From Acaryochloris sp. CCMEE 5410 (GTDB lineage: Bacteria; Cyanobacteriota; Cyanobacteriia; Thermosynechococcales; Thermosynechococcaceae), in contig NZ_AFEJ02000001.1 of NCBI RefSeq assembly GCF_000238775.2, positions 4,402,001-4,466,000 on the forward strand: DNA of 64,000 bases, in the 5' to 3' direction. Position numbers and translations under genes: made by a program. A model generated the notes under the pieces. That model was not told the origin of the DNA. It made no database searches and saw only the letters and a program-made list of their open reading frames with translations. Positions 1-9,548 of the stretch are shown here, piece by piece. The number at the start of each line of letters is the position of its first letter. Position 1 is the first letter of the stretch.

Positions 1-2
1 AC

Positions 3-1037
3 ATCCGCGCCCTAGATAATGTCAGCTTTGCCGATTGGTTCCGCCGTCATGGGGGCAGTGACGGCAGCATCAAACGTATGTGGAATCCCATTGCCTATGC
101 CCTTGGATTTATCGACTGTGAAAATATCTCCGCCCGCTGCATGCTCACCATCTTTCAGATGTTTGCGGTTCGCCGCGAAAACTCCATGCTACGGATGCTT
201 GAAGGCTCACCCCAAGAATATCTGCATCAACCCATCATTAACTACTTAGAAGAGCGGGGCGTTAAATTTCATCTGCGTCGGCGCACCCTAGAAGTGATGT
301 ACGACAACAAAGATGACGAGACCCATATTACCGGCCTCCGAGTGGCGAAGGAAGAAGGGGATGAAATTATTACAGCAGATGCTTATGTTTGTGCCTGCGA
401 TGTCCCTGGCATTAAGCGCCTGATTCCAGATGATTGGCGCCACTGGTCAGAATTTGACAATATCTATAAACTTGATGCGGTTCCTGTGGCCACCGTGCAG
501 CTCCGCTTTGATGGCTGGGTCACCGAAATGAAAGACCCCCAAGCTCGCAAGCAAGTGGCAAAAGCAACGGGACTGGATAACCTGCTCTATACTGCCGATG
601 CTGATTTCTCTTGTTTCGCCGATCTAGCCCTGACGAGCCCTAGCGATTACTACAAAGAAGGGGAAGGGTCTCTCATGCAGCTGGTGCTGACCCCTGGCGA
701 TCCTTTTATCAAAAAGAGCAACGAAGAAATCGCTAACCATGTCCTTCAGCAGGTTCAAGAGCTGTTCCCCTCGGCCCGAGACCTAAATATGACTTGGTAC
801 AGTGTGGTCAAGCTGGCCCAGTCTCTCTATCGAGAAGCGCCCGGTATGGAACCCTATCGTCCCCACCAAAAAACACCCATTCCTAACTTTTTCCTAGCCG
901 GAAGCTACACCAATCAAGACTATATCGATAGTATGGAAGGGGCTACGATTTCCGGCCATCAAGCTGCCCAGGCCATTTTAGAAAACGCGACTACGATTCA
1001 GCAACTGAGTGAGAAATATCCATGTCAGATTGGCTAG
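3..1037 (+). CDS. crtQ: zeta-carotene desaturase, 5'-truncated by window edge
   Basis: This enzyme converts zeta-carotene to (pro)lycopene in carotenoid synthesis at the thylakoid or cytoplasmic membrane. About 344 residues are visible. The frame is open from base 3 with no start codon in the window, so the N-terminal FAD-binding Rossmann part lies upstream. Visible family features are [10 protein letters not shown] near the start, the FRR-type segment [17 protein letters not shown], and the C-terminal FAD-binding stretch [20 protein letters not shown], typical of plant-type phytoene/zeta-carotene desaturases. It is not phytoene desaturase CrtP by the sequence style and by its neighbour: in cyanobacteria zds is commonly followed by an SRPBCC gene, as here with a 16-base overlap. 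The assignment is firm. Confidence 0.93.
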   Translation: MRALDNVSFADWFRRHGGSDGSIKRMWNPIAYALGFIDCENISARCMLTIFQMFAVRRENSMLRMLEGSPQEYLHQPIINYLEERGVKFHLRRRTLEVMYDNKDDETHITGLRVAKEEGDEIITADAYVCACDVPGIKRLIPDDWRHWSEFDNIYKLDAVPVATVQLRFDGWVTEMKDPQARKQVAKATGLDNLLYTADADFSCFADLALTSPSDYYKEGEGSLMQLVLTPGDPFIKKSNEEIANHVLQQVQELFPSARDLNMTWYSVVKLAQSLYREAPGMEPYRPHQKTPIPNFFLAGSYTNQDYIDSMEGATISGHQAAQAILENATTIQQLSEKYPCQIG

Positions 1038-1465
1038 AACATAGTGAACAAGTCGAGGTCCCCGTTAGCATTGATACGGCATGGGACCTCTGGTCTGATT
1101 TAGAACTCATGCCCCAATGGATGAATTGGATTGATTCCGTTGAAATCTTAAAAGACAAACCTGAGTTGTCCCGGTGGACCTTGTCTGGAGGCGGTCTGAC
1201 CTTTACTTGGTTATCTCGCATCCTTAAAGAAATTCCCAATCAAATTATTCAGTGGGAATCCGTGGATGGCTTGCCTAACCGAGGGGCAATTCGCTTTTAT
1301 GATCGCAAGCAAGATACCAGTGTGGTCAAACTCACGGTTGCCTATAAAATTCCCGGTGTAGTGGGGGAGTTTATGGATAATCTGTTCCTGGGGAATGTGG
1401 TGGAATCCAATCTCCGCAGCGATTTACAACGGTTCCGAGAATATGCCATTCAAAACCAGTCTTAG
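1022..1465 (+). CDS. SRPBCC family (polyketide cyclase/dehydrase-like) protein
   Basis: This 147-residue protein has the START-like helix-grip fold. It opens with the characteristic SRPBCC pattern of a first beta strand followed by [24 protein letters not shown], and ends with a long C-terminal helix ([13 protein letters not shown]). Such proteins bind hydrophobic ligands; which one is unknown here. Its ATG lies inside the last codons of crtQ, so the two are almost certainly cotranscribed and translationally coupled. That makes a carotenoid-related ligand or accessory role an attractive inference, though nothing in the sequence proves it. No signal peptide or membrane segment is seen. Confidence 0.85.
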   Translation: MSDWLEHSEQVEVPVSIDTAWDLWSDLELMPQWMNWIDSVEILKDKPELSRWTLSGGGLTFTWLSRILKEIPNQIIQWESVDGLPNRGAIRFYDRKQDTSVVKLTVAYKIPGVVGEFMDNLFLGNVVESNLRSDLQRFREYAIQNQS

Positions 1466-1501
1466 ATCGCTGCAATAGATTTGTATGGCTAGTAGATTTG
1501 T

Positions 1502-2683
1502 GTGGCTAGCAGCAAGCGAAGAATGATGCAGACGGCTGCTTGGCATCTAGGATTTGTCACCGTAGTCGTGAGTATGGCTAGCGCTGCTGTGGCTGCCAAT
1601 CAAGACCATGTTCAACAGGTCAAGCAAACGGGTTCTTGCCCAAATTGCGAATTAAGCCATGCTGATTTACAGAATCTTGAGCTAGAAAATGCAGACCTTA
1701 GCCGCGCTAATTTGAGTCACGCCAATCTGAGTGGCGCTAACTTAAGAAATGCCAATCTGAGGGGAGCCAACTTAACGGCAACCAATTTGACGGCAACCCA
1801 TCTGCGCGGGGCTCAGCTCCAGGGTGCTTTTAGTCAGAATAAATGTGACGACGTCTATGCAGAGTTAGCCCAGTTGGGTGCATTTGCAGTCCTGAACCCA
1901 TTTCGTAGCTCTGATCAGGCTCTGATCTGTTCCCTGGCTGAAATGGTTAATTTGGCACGCATCATTGATGTTCCCCTCAAGACATCCTCCGAGAATGTAG
2001 AGATGCCTGGGTTGGTTCAAGGTTTTATTGACCAGTTCAGGAAGGAGGACACATGGCAGAATCGAGGGCGTACGCGTTTTTACACAGCCAATCTCCAAGG
2101 CGCGAATTTAACTGGTGTTCGCCTTGAGGGGGCTGATTTCCGTGCGGCAGAGTTAGAGGGAGCGAACTTGAGCAACGCCAACTTAAGCAATGCTCTTTTC
2201 TTTGGCGCATCCTTAGGAGACATCAAATCGGCTAGTTTAAAGAGCAACTATATCGAGAGCTCTACAGTGAGAAGAGAGTTGCAACGTGGTATTGATCGGA
2301 TGCATGCCAGATTGCAGACTCAAGCGACTCGGGCAATTGAGCTGGGTGGCCGCTCAACCCTTGGCTATATCCTGCGGGCACAGCAGGCTTTTTATCTGGA
2401 GCATGATCGATTTGCGCTTGACATAGGTGAGCTGCAGGTTGATGCTAAGCGATTCACAACAAACTATAAATTCAAGATGTTTGCTCTGAAAGCTCCCCAG
2501 TCAGATGTATTACCGTCAGGGCAAAACCAAGCAGTATGGATTACGGCCCTTCCCCACAAACCGCAGTGGCAAAGCTATATCGGTTTTGTTTGGCGGAGCT
2601 TAGAAAGTCCAACCTTCGGCTTTGGAAATGACCAGCGAAAGACAGCACAACCCTCCTCGTTATCCAGGGCTGTTTTAAGTTAG
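1502..2683 (+). pseudogene. secreted pentapeptide-repeat protein with pilin-like C-terminal domain, 3' end replaced by IS insertion
   Basis: The reading frame starts with GTG at 1502; ATG at 1523 or 1526 would give a tidier signal peptide (hydrophobic FVTVVVSMASAAVAA). Residues about 45-105 and 195-245 are A(D/N)LXX pentapeptide repeats, which form a right-handed beta-helix. The segment GYILRAQQAFYLEHDRFA resembles the C-terminal globular part of cyanobacterial type IV pilin-like proteins, without their N-terminal prepilin helix. An ISAs1-type element entered codon 2663-2665, so the present protein ends with residues read from the IS terminal repeat. Removing the IS and one copy of the 10-bp duplication restores 38 more codons, ending CPQGYSLVK before TAA at 3954-3956. 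The truncated 393-residue product may still be made. Its function is unknown. Confidence 0.8.
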
Positions 2684-3828
2684 CAGCGAAAAAATAATAT
2701 CGACCCGATTAGCCAGCTTAGTCATCGCGGTTTTGAGGGATTGATAGTCGTTTAGCCGCAGGATATTAATCCCAATAGTTCTAAGCACTGACCAATTGAG
2801 CAGTGCTTGTTCATCTTCGAGTCGATAATCATCTTCGCCAAAAACAACATCCTTCGGCCAATGCAACCGATTTTCAATGCCCCAATGTTCTCGGACCAGA
2901 GATTGCCAATGCTGGGGTGAGGTGGCAGCTGAACTGATGTAATAGGCCGTATTGTGATACTCCTTTCCTTTGCGAGTGCCCCATCGTTGGACACAAAGCA
3001 CAGAGCGAATTGCCTCCCATTCCTGTAAGGCTATGCCGACAGGCTCATAAACCTGTATACACCGATGTTCATCTCGTCCTCTACTTTGGGCGGAGTGGAT
3101 GTGCTCAGCCATGGGTTTAAGACACTCAAAGTAAGTCTGGAGGTGGTCGTAAAGTCTTCCCTGATTGGATTTGACCGCCACAAGATAGTCGTTACCCGAG
3201 GCCACAATCTTCTCAAGTGTTTTTTGGGCGTGTAAGGCATCCATGGTAATCAGCAAGCCATCGAGTTGAAGGGTTTCCAACAGTGCCTGGACGACTTTGA
3301 TTTCGCTATTATCCTCCTGAGTGAGGGCTTCGAGCTTGAGGGTGATGCCTGCTTCCACCGCAAATAAACTCACCAACCCTACAAAACGCTGCTTCCCTTG
3401 GCATCTGTCAGCCCCTGACGAATCCGTTTGCCATCAATGGAGGCTGCATAATTATCGGGAGAGTGAGTCTGGGCTTTCGAGAGCATCCATGCTTCAAATT
3501 GGTGGCTCAACGCTTGGAAGTCAAGCCCCTTCATCACTCGACGAAAGGTACAGTGAGACGGAACTTCGAGGCTCTCAAGCCCCAATAGCTCACTTAAAGG
3601 CTGGCGATAATCGCTCACAAAGGTTTCTAACGGACGGTACCCTTGATATCCAGCAAGCATGCCCATCACCATCAATAGCAACAGCAGCCATAACGGATGA
3701 ATACGGCCATGGGCACTGCGGAAATCCGGGACTTGCTTCAAAGTATCGATTAGATGGCTCATCGGTCTCTCTACTGTTGGTCAGTAGAACCATCCTATTT
3801 TTTCTAGGAGGAACGTAAAACAACCCTG
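2665..3828 (-). mobile_element. ISAs1-family insertion sequence, complete with terminal repeats
   Basis: The 1164-bp element is bounded by imperfect inverted repeats: CAGGGCTGTTTTA at 2665-2677, and its near-complement ending at 3828, which reads CAGGGTTGTTTTA on the minus strand. A perfect 10-bp direct repeat, CCTCGTTATC, flanks it at 2655-2664 and 3829-3838, as expected for an ISAs1-type target duplication. The transposase runs leftward and is interrupted by a frameshift. The unmutated duplication suggests a recent insertion. It landed in the 3' part of the pentapeptide-repeat gene. Confidence 0.93.
2675..3762 (-). pseudogene. ISAs1-family transposase, frameshifted
   Basis: Two adjacent frames together make one DDE transposase. 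The 3762-3379 part carries the N-terminal DDE_Tnp_1-associated domain (PDFRSAHGRIHPLWLLL) and the start of the catalytic core (SIDGKRIRQG). The 3376-2675 part carries the rest (LLITMDALHAQKT, LVAVKSNQG, REHWGIENRLHW). The frames join at about 3394-3399. In the upstream frame the protein runs into a stop just after KGSSVL, while the other frame reads GKQRFVGLVSLFAV across the same bases. One missing G in the GGG run explains this. No convincing slippery heptamer is seen, so a single-base deletion is more likely than programmed frameshifting. Confidence 0.85.
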
Positions 3829-4019
3829 CCTCGTTATCTATTGTGTGCCGTTCTAACCAACCCGTAGCTCCAGCCCCTTCGTCGCCTCGCTTGAACAATC
3901 AGGGTCTTCATCGTAGTGATGCCTTGTGCCCACAAGGCTACTCCCTAGTGAAATAATAATTTTGCATCCCATATACATCTCATAGCGGATGTCACTTGAC
4001 GATTCAAGGTGAATTTGAA

Positions 4020-5144
4020 ATGCAAGATTTGCAAGTGAAACCCAAAACACGCATCTATTACTTTGATGCGTTAAAAACGATCTCTATCTTTTTAGTTTGC
4101 ATCTATCACTACAATGCCTTAAATCTGGACATCATTAATAACCCTGGTCTAGGGGTATATATCAATTATTTGTTTTATGGCCTTTCCAGTATGGCAGTTC
4201 CATTATTTTTTATGGTCAATGGAGCTTTGCTCTTAAATCGTCCCTATCGGCTAGGAAAGCATATCAAAAAAACGATTTATCTATATATATTGTTGAATCT
4301 GTGGAGCTTGATTTCGCTTGCTCTATTTATTCCTATTGATGGGGCAACCTATTCCATTAAAGAATTTGTGAGCGCATGGTTCCTGCTGAAAGTTCATGTG
4401 AGTAACCATCTATGGTTTTTGCAAGCCTTAATTTCTGTCTATTTATTGTTCCCTGTGATTAAGGCTGTGTATGACTTGGAAGATAATAAGCTGACTTTAA
4501 AAATACTGTGTTTTGTGGTGTTTATATTTTCATTTGGCAGTTTATTTCTTCATACGATCTTGAACGTAGCTGAAACAGTCTTAGGCTTTAACTATATTAA
4601 CTCTAACAGTTTTAACTTTTTCCCAGGTCTCAATCCATTTAATCAGTACGCCTATACCTATATTTATTTTATTTTGGGCGGCATTCTTTCTGCTCAATTT
4701 TCACCGGATAAGATAGGGGCTAAACGGACAATCTCCCTTAGGAAAAAAAGTCTATTTTCATTCTTATTGGCATGGGTGTCTTTATTTTTGTATGGAGTAA
4801 TGACAACTGTTTCTAGTCAATCTTTCTACGATACGGTTTGGAATGGATACTATTCCATGATGACATTGGTCATGTCAGCAGCCTGCTTTTATTTTCTGTC
4901 CAGTTTGTCTTATGGAAATAAGCTATTAAATTCTGTCTTTGTGGTAGTGGGGACCAGTACGTTTGGGATCTATCTGCTCCATCGGTTTGTCGGTGCTGTG
5001 TCTATAAAATATTTTCAAAATATTCCATTCTCTACAAACTTGTTTCCAAATTTGCTGTATTGCCTTGGTGTCGTAGCAGTTACGTTATTAGCGGTTCAAG
5101 TCCTAAAAGCAATTCCCTTGTTTAGAAAGACGGTCGATCTCTAG
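4020..5144 (+). CDS. acyltransferase family 3 integral membrane protein
   Basis: This 374-residue protein looks like an acyltransferase-3 (OafA/WecH-like) enzyme. Such enzymes move acetyl or other acyl groups onto surface polysaccharides or lipids. The N-terminal signature is IYYFDALKTISIFLVCIYHY, with the conserved Asp and the catalytic-type His in the first membrane helix. About ten hydrophobic segments follow through to residue 370. I chose ATG at 4020, which has AGGTGA about 9 bases upstream, over an in-frame TTG at 3996. The gene has a lower G+C content and more A/T-rich codons than its neighbours and stands alone next to an IS, which suggests it may have been acquired. Its acceptor molecule is not predictable. 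Confidence 0.85.
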   Translation: MQDLQVKPKTRIYYFDALKTISIFLVCIYHYNALNLDIINNPGLGVYINYLFYGLSSMAVPLFFMVNGALLLNRPYRLGKHIKKTIYLYILLNLWSLISLALFIPIDGATYSIKEFVSAWFLLKVHVSNHLWFLQALISVYLLFPVIKAVYDLEDNKLTLKILCFVVFIFSFGSLFLHTILNVAETVLGFNYINSNSFNFFPGLNPFNQYAYTYIYFILGGILSAQFSPDKIGAKRTISLRKKSLFSFLLAWVSLFLYGVMTTVSSQSFYDTVWNGYYSMMTLVMSAACFYFLSSLSYGNKLLNSVFVVVGTSTFGIYLLHRFVGAVSIKYFQNIPFSTNLFPNLLYCLGVVAVTLLAVQVLKAIPLFRKTVDL

Positions 5145-5439
5145 CATTAAGTTTAAAGTATGTGTTGTCAGATGTTTATCCCTGAGTGATGTATGGGATG
5201 GGATGTGCGATTCTGCCTATCAAACGGTGGTGCCAAAAAAGACTTAACGCTGAGGATGGTGATATAGAACTTTGAGGGAAGACGAGGCCTGGACTCTAAT
5301 AGTTCTGGGATAAAAGCAGTACTCTCTTTCTCTCTAGCCTAAGGACTGGTACACCCAAGTGAGTAGATGAACCCTTGTCTATGCTTAGATAAGCAGTGGG
5401 TTGATGATGTGCACTGCAACGGGATTGTAGAAACTTTTG

Positions 5440-6291
5440 GTGAAGTCCACTGTCTCCTCTAAGCCCCGACAGGGGTGGTCCCTTGACGATCGGGATCCGG
5501 CTGCGATCGCAGCTTTGATACCGCGCTGGAAGTGGTTTTACGACTGCTATTTTCGGGTCCAAACCAGTGGCTGGCAACATGTTCCCACCGCGAAAGCGTT
5601 ATTTGTCGGTTCTCACAATGGTGGATTAGCAGCCCCTGACCTTCATATGTTGATGTATGACTGGTTTTGTCGGTTTGGGGCTGAACGACCGATTTATGGA
5701 CTGATGCATAAGGGCATGTGGCAAGTCAGTCCGAGTGTCGCTGAATTTGCCACCTTAGGAGGAGCGATTCGGGCTTATCCAACAGTGGCAAGAGCGGCGT
5801 TTCAGATGGGTGCTAGTGTTGCCGTATTCCCAGGGGGCGCCCAGGATGTGTTTCGACCCCATCGACTGCGGGACCGGATTCATTTTTGCGATCGCAAAGG
5901 GTTTATCAAGCTAGCCCTCCAAGAAGAGGTCTCAATTATCCCCTTTATCTCCTGGGGAGCCCATGACACCTTGTGGGTGTTAGCGGATTGTTATGAATTT
6001 ATAAAACAGCTGCATCATCTAGGTATGCCCTGGCTGTTAGATACGGATCCAACTATTTTTCCCATCTATCTGGGGTTACCCTGGGGACTGAGCATCGGAC
6101 CCTTGCCCAATTTTCCGTTGCCCATACAAATTCACACACAGATTTGCCCTCCGATTCACTTTGAGCGGTACGGCAGAAAAGCTGCCAAGGATAAAGTCTA
6201 TGTTCAAGCTTGCTATGACCGGGTGGTTCGTAACATGCAAGATGCGTTGGATCAGCTCATCTTAAAAGCGAGCGAGGCTAGGGAACAGTAA
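5440..6291 (+). CDS. lysophospholipid acyltransferase-like (LPLAT superfamily) protein
   Basis: About 283 residues. The segment FVGSHNGGLAAPD matches the first block of glycerolipid acyltransferases, where His is the catalytic base, and VAVFPGGAQDVFRP matches the FPGG block typical of DGAT2/phytyl-ester-type LPLATs. IIPFISWGAHDT is a later conserved block. It probably acylates a glycerolipid or another lipid alcohol at the membrane; the exact substrate cannot be read from the sequence. The frame has no ATG near its beginning: an upstream TAG at 5428 restricts the start to TTG 5437 or GTG 5440, and GTG is chosen. The gene is preceded by about 290 bases without a recognisable gene. Confidence 0.82.
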   Translation: MKSTVSSKPRQGWSLDDRDPAAIAALIPRWKWFYDCYFRVQTSGWQHVPTAKALFVGSHNGGLAAPDLHMLMYDWFCRFGAERPIYGLMHKGMWQVSPSVAEFATLGGAIRAYPTVARAAFQMGASVAVFPGGAQDVFRPHRLRDRIHFCDRKGFIKLALQEEVSIIPFISWGAHDTLWVLADCYEFIKQLHHLGMPWLLDTDPTIFPIYLGLPWGLSIGPLPNFPLPIQIHTQICPPIHFERYGRKAAKDKVYVQACYDRVVRNMQDALDQLILKASEAREQ

Positions 6292-6704
6292 CTTGCAGGT
6301 AACGCTGATGGAGAAGTCGAACCCATGACGGGCAGGCATAGAAACGTGAATGGCAAATAACTAGGAAATCATGAACATCAGCCACCCCAAGTGATTTTAA
6401 GAACCATGCATAGCTCATCTGGTTAGGAGCTGCTTCACAGGTTTGATTCCGCAAACTTCCCGATATCTTCCCGAATTTTGACTGCTTTTCTTCACCTAAA
6501 TTCAATACAGTCAAAATAAAGCACTAAATATACAGTGTATAAATTCCTCCAAGACTAACCGTCTAGCGTACATCTAGAGCAAAGTCTGCTGTTATTGACA
6601 GAAATGGACTTGTTCTTAGCGTTGTATACAGAATGATGTGTTGAAAATGTATATTTCCCAAAATATACCGTCTGCCCCTGTAGAACCCACTCTGAAATAT
6701 AGTA
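6292..6704. other. intergenic region, no gene recognised
   Basis: These 413 bases contain only short overlapping frames with no family resemblance. A stretch at about 6408-6452 looks superficially like a tRNA D-arm followed by a T-arm (AGCTCATCTGGTTAGGAGC, then GGTTTGATTCC). It lacks an anticodon stem and pairing acceptor arms, so I do not call a tRNA. Confidence 0.6.
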
Positions 6705-7160
6705 ATGATTGAAAAAACTGTGACTACGCACTATTTCAATAATGCTATAGTGCATCCTTCAACCACCATGACTGAAGACATCTCCATTTATGATTTTCTC
6801 AACTTAGTGAATTGTTTTAGTGGTGTTGTCAAAGTATTTTTAGGTGCAAAGGTAACAGCGAACTATTTAACGGAGACTAAGCCAGAGTTTGCCTATCTAG
6901 CTGATTTTGAAATTGATCGCAATGCACAGTTTCAATTTCGGGGAGATGGCAATCGCAAAATTACTGCCATTATCCATCTGGGGTTCAAACTTTGGTTTAA
7001 TGCTTTTTTTAAGCGAGTATCGGTTCTTATTCAGGATTTACCGGAATTAATCAAGCTGGAATGTAATAAGCAAGATAAATTGACCGTTTTATCTCTGATT
7101 CCTGCTGGCTACTTATGTGAAGTGGGGGATCTACAAGACGCCAATACGGCCTTGTTCTGA
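6705..7160 (+). CDS. hypothetical protein
   Basis: An open frame of 151 codons from ATG 6705; ATG 6768 (MTEDISIYDFLNL) is an equally plausible start, giving 130 residues. Neither has a good ribosome-binding site. The protein looks soluble and mixed alpha/beta, with one moderately hydrophobic stretch (ITAIIHLGFKLWFNAFF). I do not recognise the family. It is a believable gene because of its coherent composition and because it does not overlap a better candidate. It lies on the same strand as the SpoU methyltransferase, 143 bases upstream of it. Confidence 0.5.
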   Translation: MIEKTVTTHYFNNAIVHPSTTMTEDISIYDFLNLVNCFSGVVKVFLGAKVTANYLTETKPEFAYLADFEIDRNAQFQFRGDGNRKITAIIHLGFKLWFNAFFKRVSVLIQDLPELIKLECNKQDKLTVLSLIPAGYLCEVGDLQDANTALF

Positions 7161-7303
7161 ACATTGGCAGGTTTTTGCTATTCTTTATCCTAGGGAAATA
7201 GATTTCTCATTCCTCATCGCTTCAAGTTCCAGGCAAAGCCTGATTCCGTCCATGAATATTGCATGTACTCATATTCACTCCCTGATCCAGCAGGGTAAGG
7301 AGG

Positions 7304-8143
7304 ATGGTCAGTAGGAAAAGTGCTGACTGTTCTGCATCCAGTGTTGCCGCAACACTTCATCGTATTAAAAGACTACAGACCGATCGGAGATATCGCGATG
7401 CTCAAGGGGCTTGCTTTATTGAAGGAGTACGTAACTTTGTACACGTGTCTGATAGCCGCCTCGATATTGCTGTTATTGTCTATAGCGAAAAACTCCTGAC
7501 AGCGCCTTTAGCTCGCAAGCTGGTCCGACGCTGTCGTCGGTCTGGAGTAGAGACAATTTCGGTGTCTCCAGAGCAATTTCGCGAGATTTCTCAAACTCAC
7601 CGGGCTTCAGGAATAGGGGCCATTATTCGACAACGATGGCAGCGCTTACCATCGATCACGCCCAGTATGGGATTGTGGGTGATTCTAGATCGAGTGCGAT
7701 CCTTGGGGAATTTTGGCACTTTGATCCGCACCCTAGACGCGGGGGGTGGCACTGGATTTATTCTCCTGAATCAGGCAGTTGATCCGTATGCACCGTCTAC
7801 GGTCCGGGCCTCTATGGGGTCAGTATTTCAGCAACAATTTATTCGGACTCATGATCAGGCCTTGTCTCAGTGGCTACAACAGCATCAAGGCTATGTGATT
7901 GGTGCTTCTCCCGATGGCGAGGAAAATTTTCACACTTTTACCTATCCCAAAAATACACTGCTATTTTTAGGTGAGGAACGCAAAGGGTTGTCTCCAAAAC
8001 AGCGGTCCCTGTGTAATACTCTCCTCAAGATTCCCATGGTGGGTCAGGTTGATTCTTTAAATGTGGCAGTTGCAGGGAGTTTATTTATTTATGAAGTCCT
8101 ACGGTCACGCATGTTGCATAGCAGTGACTTCAGGGACAACTAG
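7304..8143 (+). CDS. TrmH/SpoU family RNA 2'-O-methyltransferase
   Basis: This 279-residue protein is predicted to methylate a ribose 2'-OH in rRNA or tRNA using S-adenosylmethionine. The C-terminal SPOUT domain shows the three family motifs: LDRVRSLGNFGTLIRT (motif 1, catalytic Arg and Asn), LLFLGEERKGLS (motif 2), and IPMVGQVDSLNVAVAGSLFIYE (motif 3, the knot). The N-terminal part (RIKRLQTDRRYRDAQGACFIEGV) fits the substrate-binding L30e-like domain of 23S rRNA enzymes such as RlmB or TsnR. AAGGAGG sits at 7297-7303 directly against the ATG, an unusually tight spacing, but no better in-frame start follows. Confidence 0.9.
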   Translation: MVSRKSADCSASSVAATLHRIKRLQTDRRYRDAQGACFIEGVRNFVHVSDSRLDIAVIVYSEKLLTAPLARKLVRRCRRSGVETISVSPEQFREISQTHRASGIGAIIRQRWQRLPSITPSMGLWVILDRVRSLGNFGTLIRTLDAGGGTGFILLNQAVDPYAPSTVRASMGSVFQQQFIRTHDQALSQWLQQHQGYVIGASPDGEENFHTFTYPKNTLLFLGEERKGLSPKQRSLCNTLLKIPMVGQVDSLNVAVAGSLFIYEVLRSRMLHSSDFRDN

Positions 8144-8200
8144 GCTGCAGCATCCTGAGATGGCCCTGCGGAATCAGTAAACGCCCCATGCTGAAGAGGA

Positions 8201-9364
8201 TTATTCAGAGGTTGACTTAGGTAGATATCCTTCTACGAGGCAATCTTCACCGACAATATGCCAGCGTACCCGCTCTAACTGAAGGGCCTCCGTCATCTGA
8301 TTGAAACCCAAGTCTCCCACAGGGGAAGGCGCATTTTGGCCTCCGACAATTTTGGGGGCGATAAAGGCCAAGACTTTTTGGACAGAACCATCTGCGATCG
8401 CACGGGCAGACAAGGTCCCTCCACATTCCCATAACACTGATAGCAGTTCCTTCTCACCCAAATAAGCCATCACCGTTGCTGGTGTTAGTTCGTCTAAGTT
8501 CACGACTTCTACGCCCTGCTTTTCTAGGTAGGCCTGACCCTTCCCATTCGGATGACCTTGGGTGAGCACAATCGTAGAAGCGATATCTGTTTCCCACAAA
8601 TGTGCCGTTGGCGGCAGATCAAGGGTCCGGCTTAACACCACCCGTAGGGGATTATTGGGGGGCTGATTCGCATCTGCTTTGTGATGGGTTGTTAAATGAG
8701 GATTATCCCGGCGGACTGTATTGCCACCGACGATCACGGCATCACAAGTGGCCCGGAGTCGGTGCACATGGGCACGGGCGACTTCCTTGGTAATCCAAGC
8801 GCTATGGCCTGCAGTCGTGGCAATTTTGCCATCTAAGGTCATGGCATATTTAAGGATGCCAAACGGGCGCTGATAGAGGACCCGATGAACAAAGGCTTCA
8901 TTAACGCGTTGACAGTCAGCCTCTTCTACCCCTGTAATCACCTGAATACCTGCAGCTCGAAGGCGCTCAATCCCCTTACCTGAGACTCGTGGATCTGGAT
9001 CGACCATCCCCACCACCACCGTAGCCACCCCTGCTTTGACTAACGCTTCGGAACAGGGCGGAGTGCGCCCAAAGTGATTACAGGGTTCTAAACTGACATA
9101 GGCGGTAGCGCCCTTGGCTTTATCCCCCGCCGCTCTCAGGGCAAATACTTCAGCATGGGGTTCTCCAGCCTTAGGATGATAGCCTTCACCGACAATTTTT
9201 CCATCCCGTTCAATCACACAGCCCACAAGGGGATTAGGCGTCGTAAAACCAGCCGCCTGTTGAGCCAGCTGTAAACAACGCTGCATCATCTGTTGGTGGT
9301 GCGGATCAGTATTCACAGCATCCTTGGAGAGAGAGGGCTGGTCTGACAGAGGATGAATCTCCAT
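8201..9364 (-). CDS. ribD: bifunctional diaminohydroxyphosphoribosylaminopyrimidine deaminase / uracil reductase
   Basis: RibD catalyses two consecutive riboflavin-pathway steps, deamination then NADPH-dependent reduction of the ribosyl pyrimidine. The 387-residue protein has the N-terminal zinc deaminase domain, with HAE in KAGEPHAEVFAL and the zinc site EPCNHFGRTPPC. The C-terminal RibD_C reductase domain includes LKYAMTLDGKIAT, CDAVIVGGNTVRRDNPHLT and LWECGGTLSA. The first 25 residues before MMQRCLQLAQQA are longer than usual for RibD, so the true start could be Met26 or Met27. No other riboflavin gene is adjacent. It is divergent from the membrane orphan at 9549. Confidence 0.95.
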   Translation of the reverse strand: MEIHPLSDQPSLSKDAVNTDPHHQQMMQRCLQLAQQAAGFTTPNPLVGCVIERDGKIVGEGYHPKAGEPHAEVFALRAAGDKAKGATAYVSLEPCNHFGRTPPCSEALVKAGVATVVVGMVDPDPRVSGKGIERLRAAGIQVITGVEEADCQRVNEAFVHRVLYQRPFGILKYAMTLDGKIATTAGHSAWITKEVARAHVHRLRATCDAVIVGGNTVRRDNPHLTTHHKADANQPPNNPLRVVLSRTLDLPPTAHLWETDIASTIVLTQGHPNGKGQAYLEKQGVEVVNLDELTPATVMAYLGEKELLSVLWECGGTLSARAIADGSVQKVLAFIAPKIVGGQNAPSPVGDLGFNQMTEALQLERVRWHIVGEDCLVEGYLPKSTSE

Positions 9365-9548
9365 TACGGCTATTCACAGAACAGGACTACAGAGAGGTAG
9401 GCATATCCCTACTCTAGTTGAGCGTAGCGTGGAATGGTGCTGAGGCGGTATGAATCAAACTGCTTTCTCAGAAATCGCAACAAATTGCACCAGACGGTCT
9501 AGCTATCCATGAGTACACTAGAAAACGTGAATCCAGACTAAACGGCCT

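Noticed and set aside
6408-6452. tRNA-like sequence with D-arm-like and T-arm-like stretches
   Set aside because: No anticodon stem and only two pairs in the apparent T-stem. No pairing acceptor ends exist.
7117-7314. 65-codon plus-strand frame between the orphan and the SpoU gene
   Set aside because: It overlaps both neighbours, has no family resemblance, and the SpoU gene start and ribosome-binding site lie in its end.
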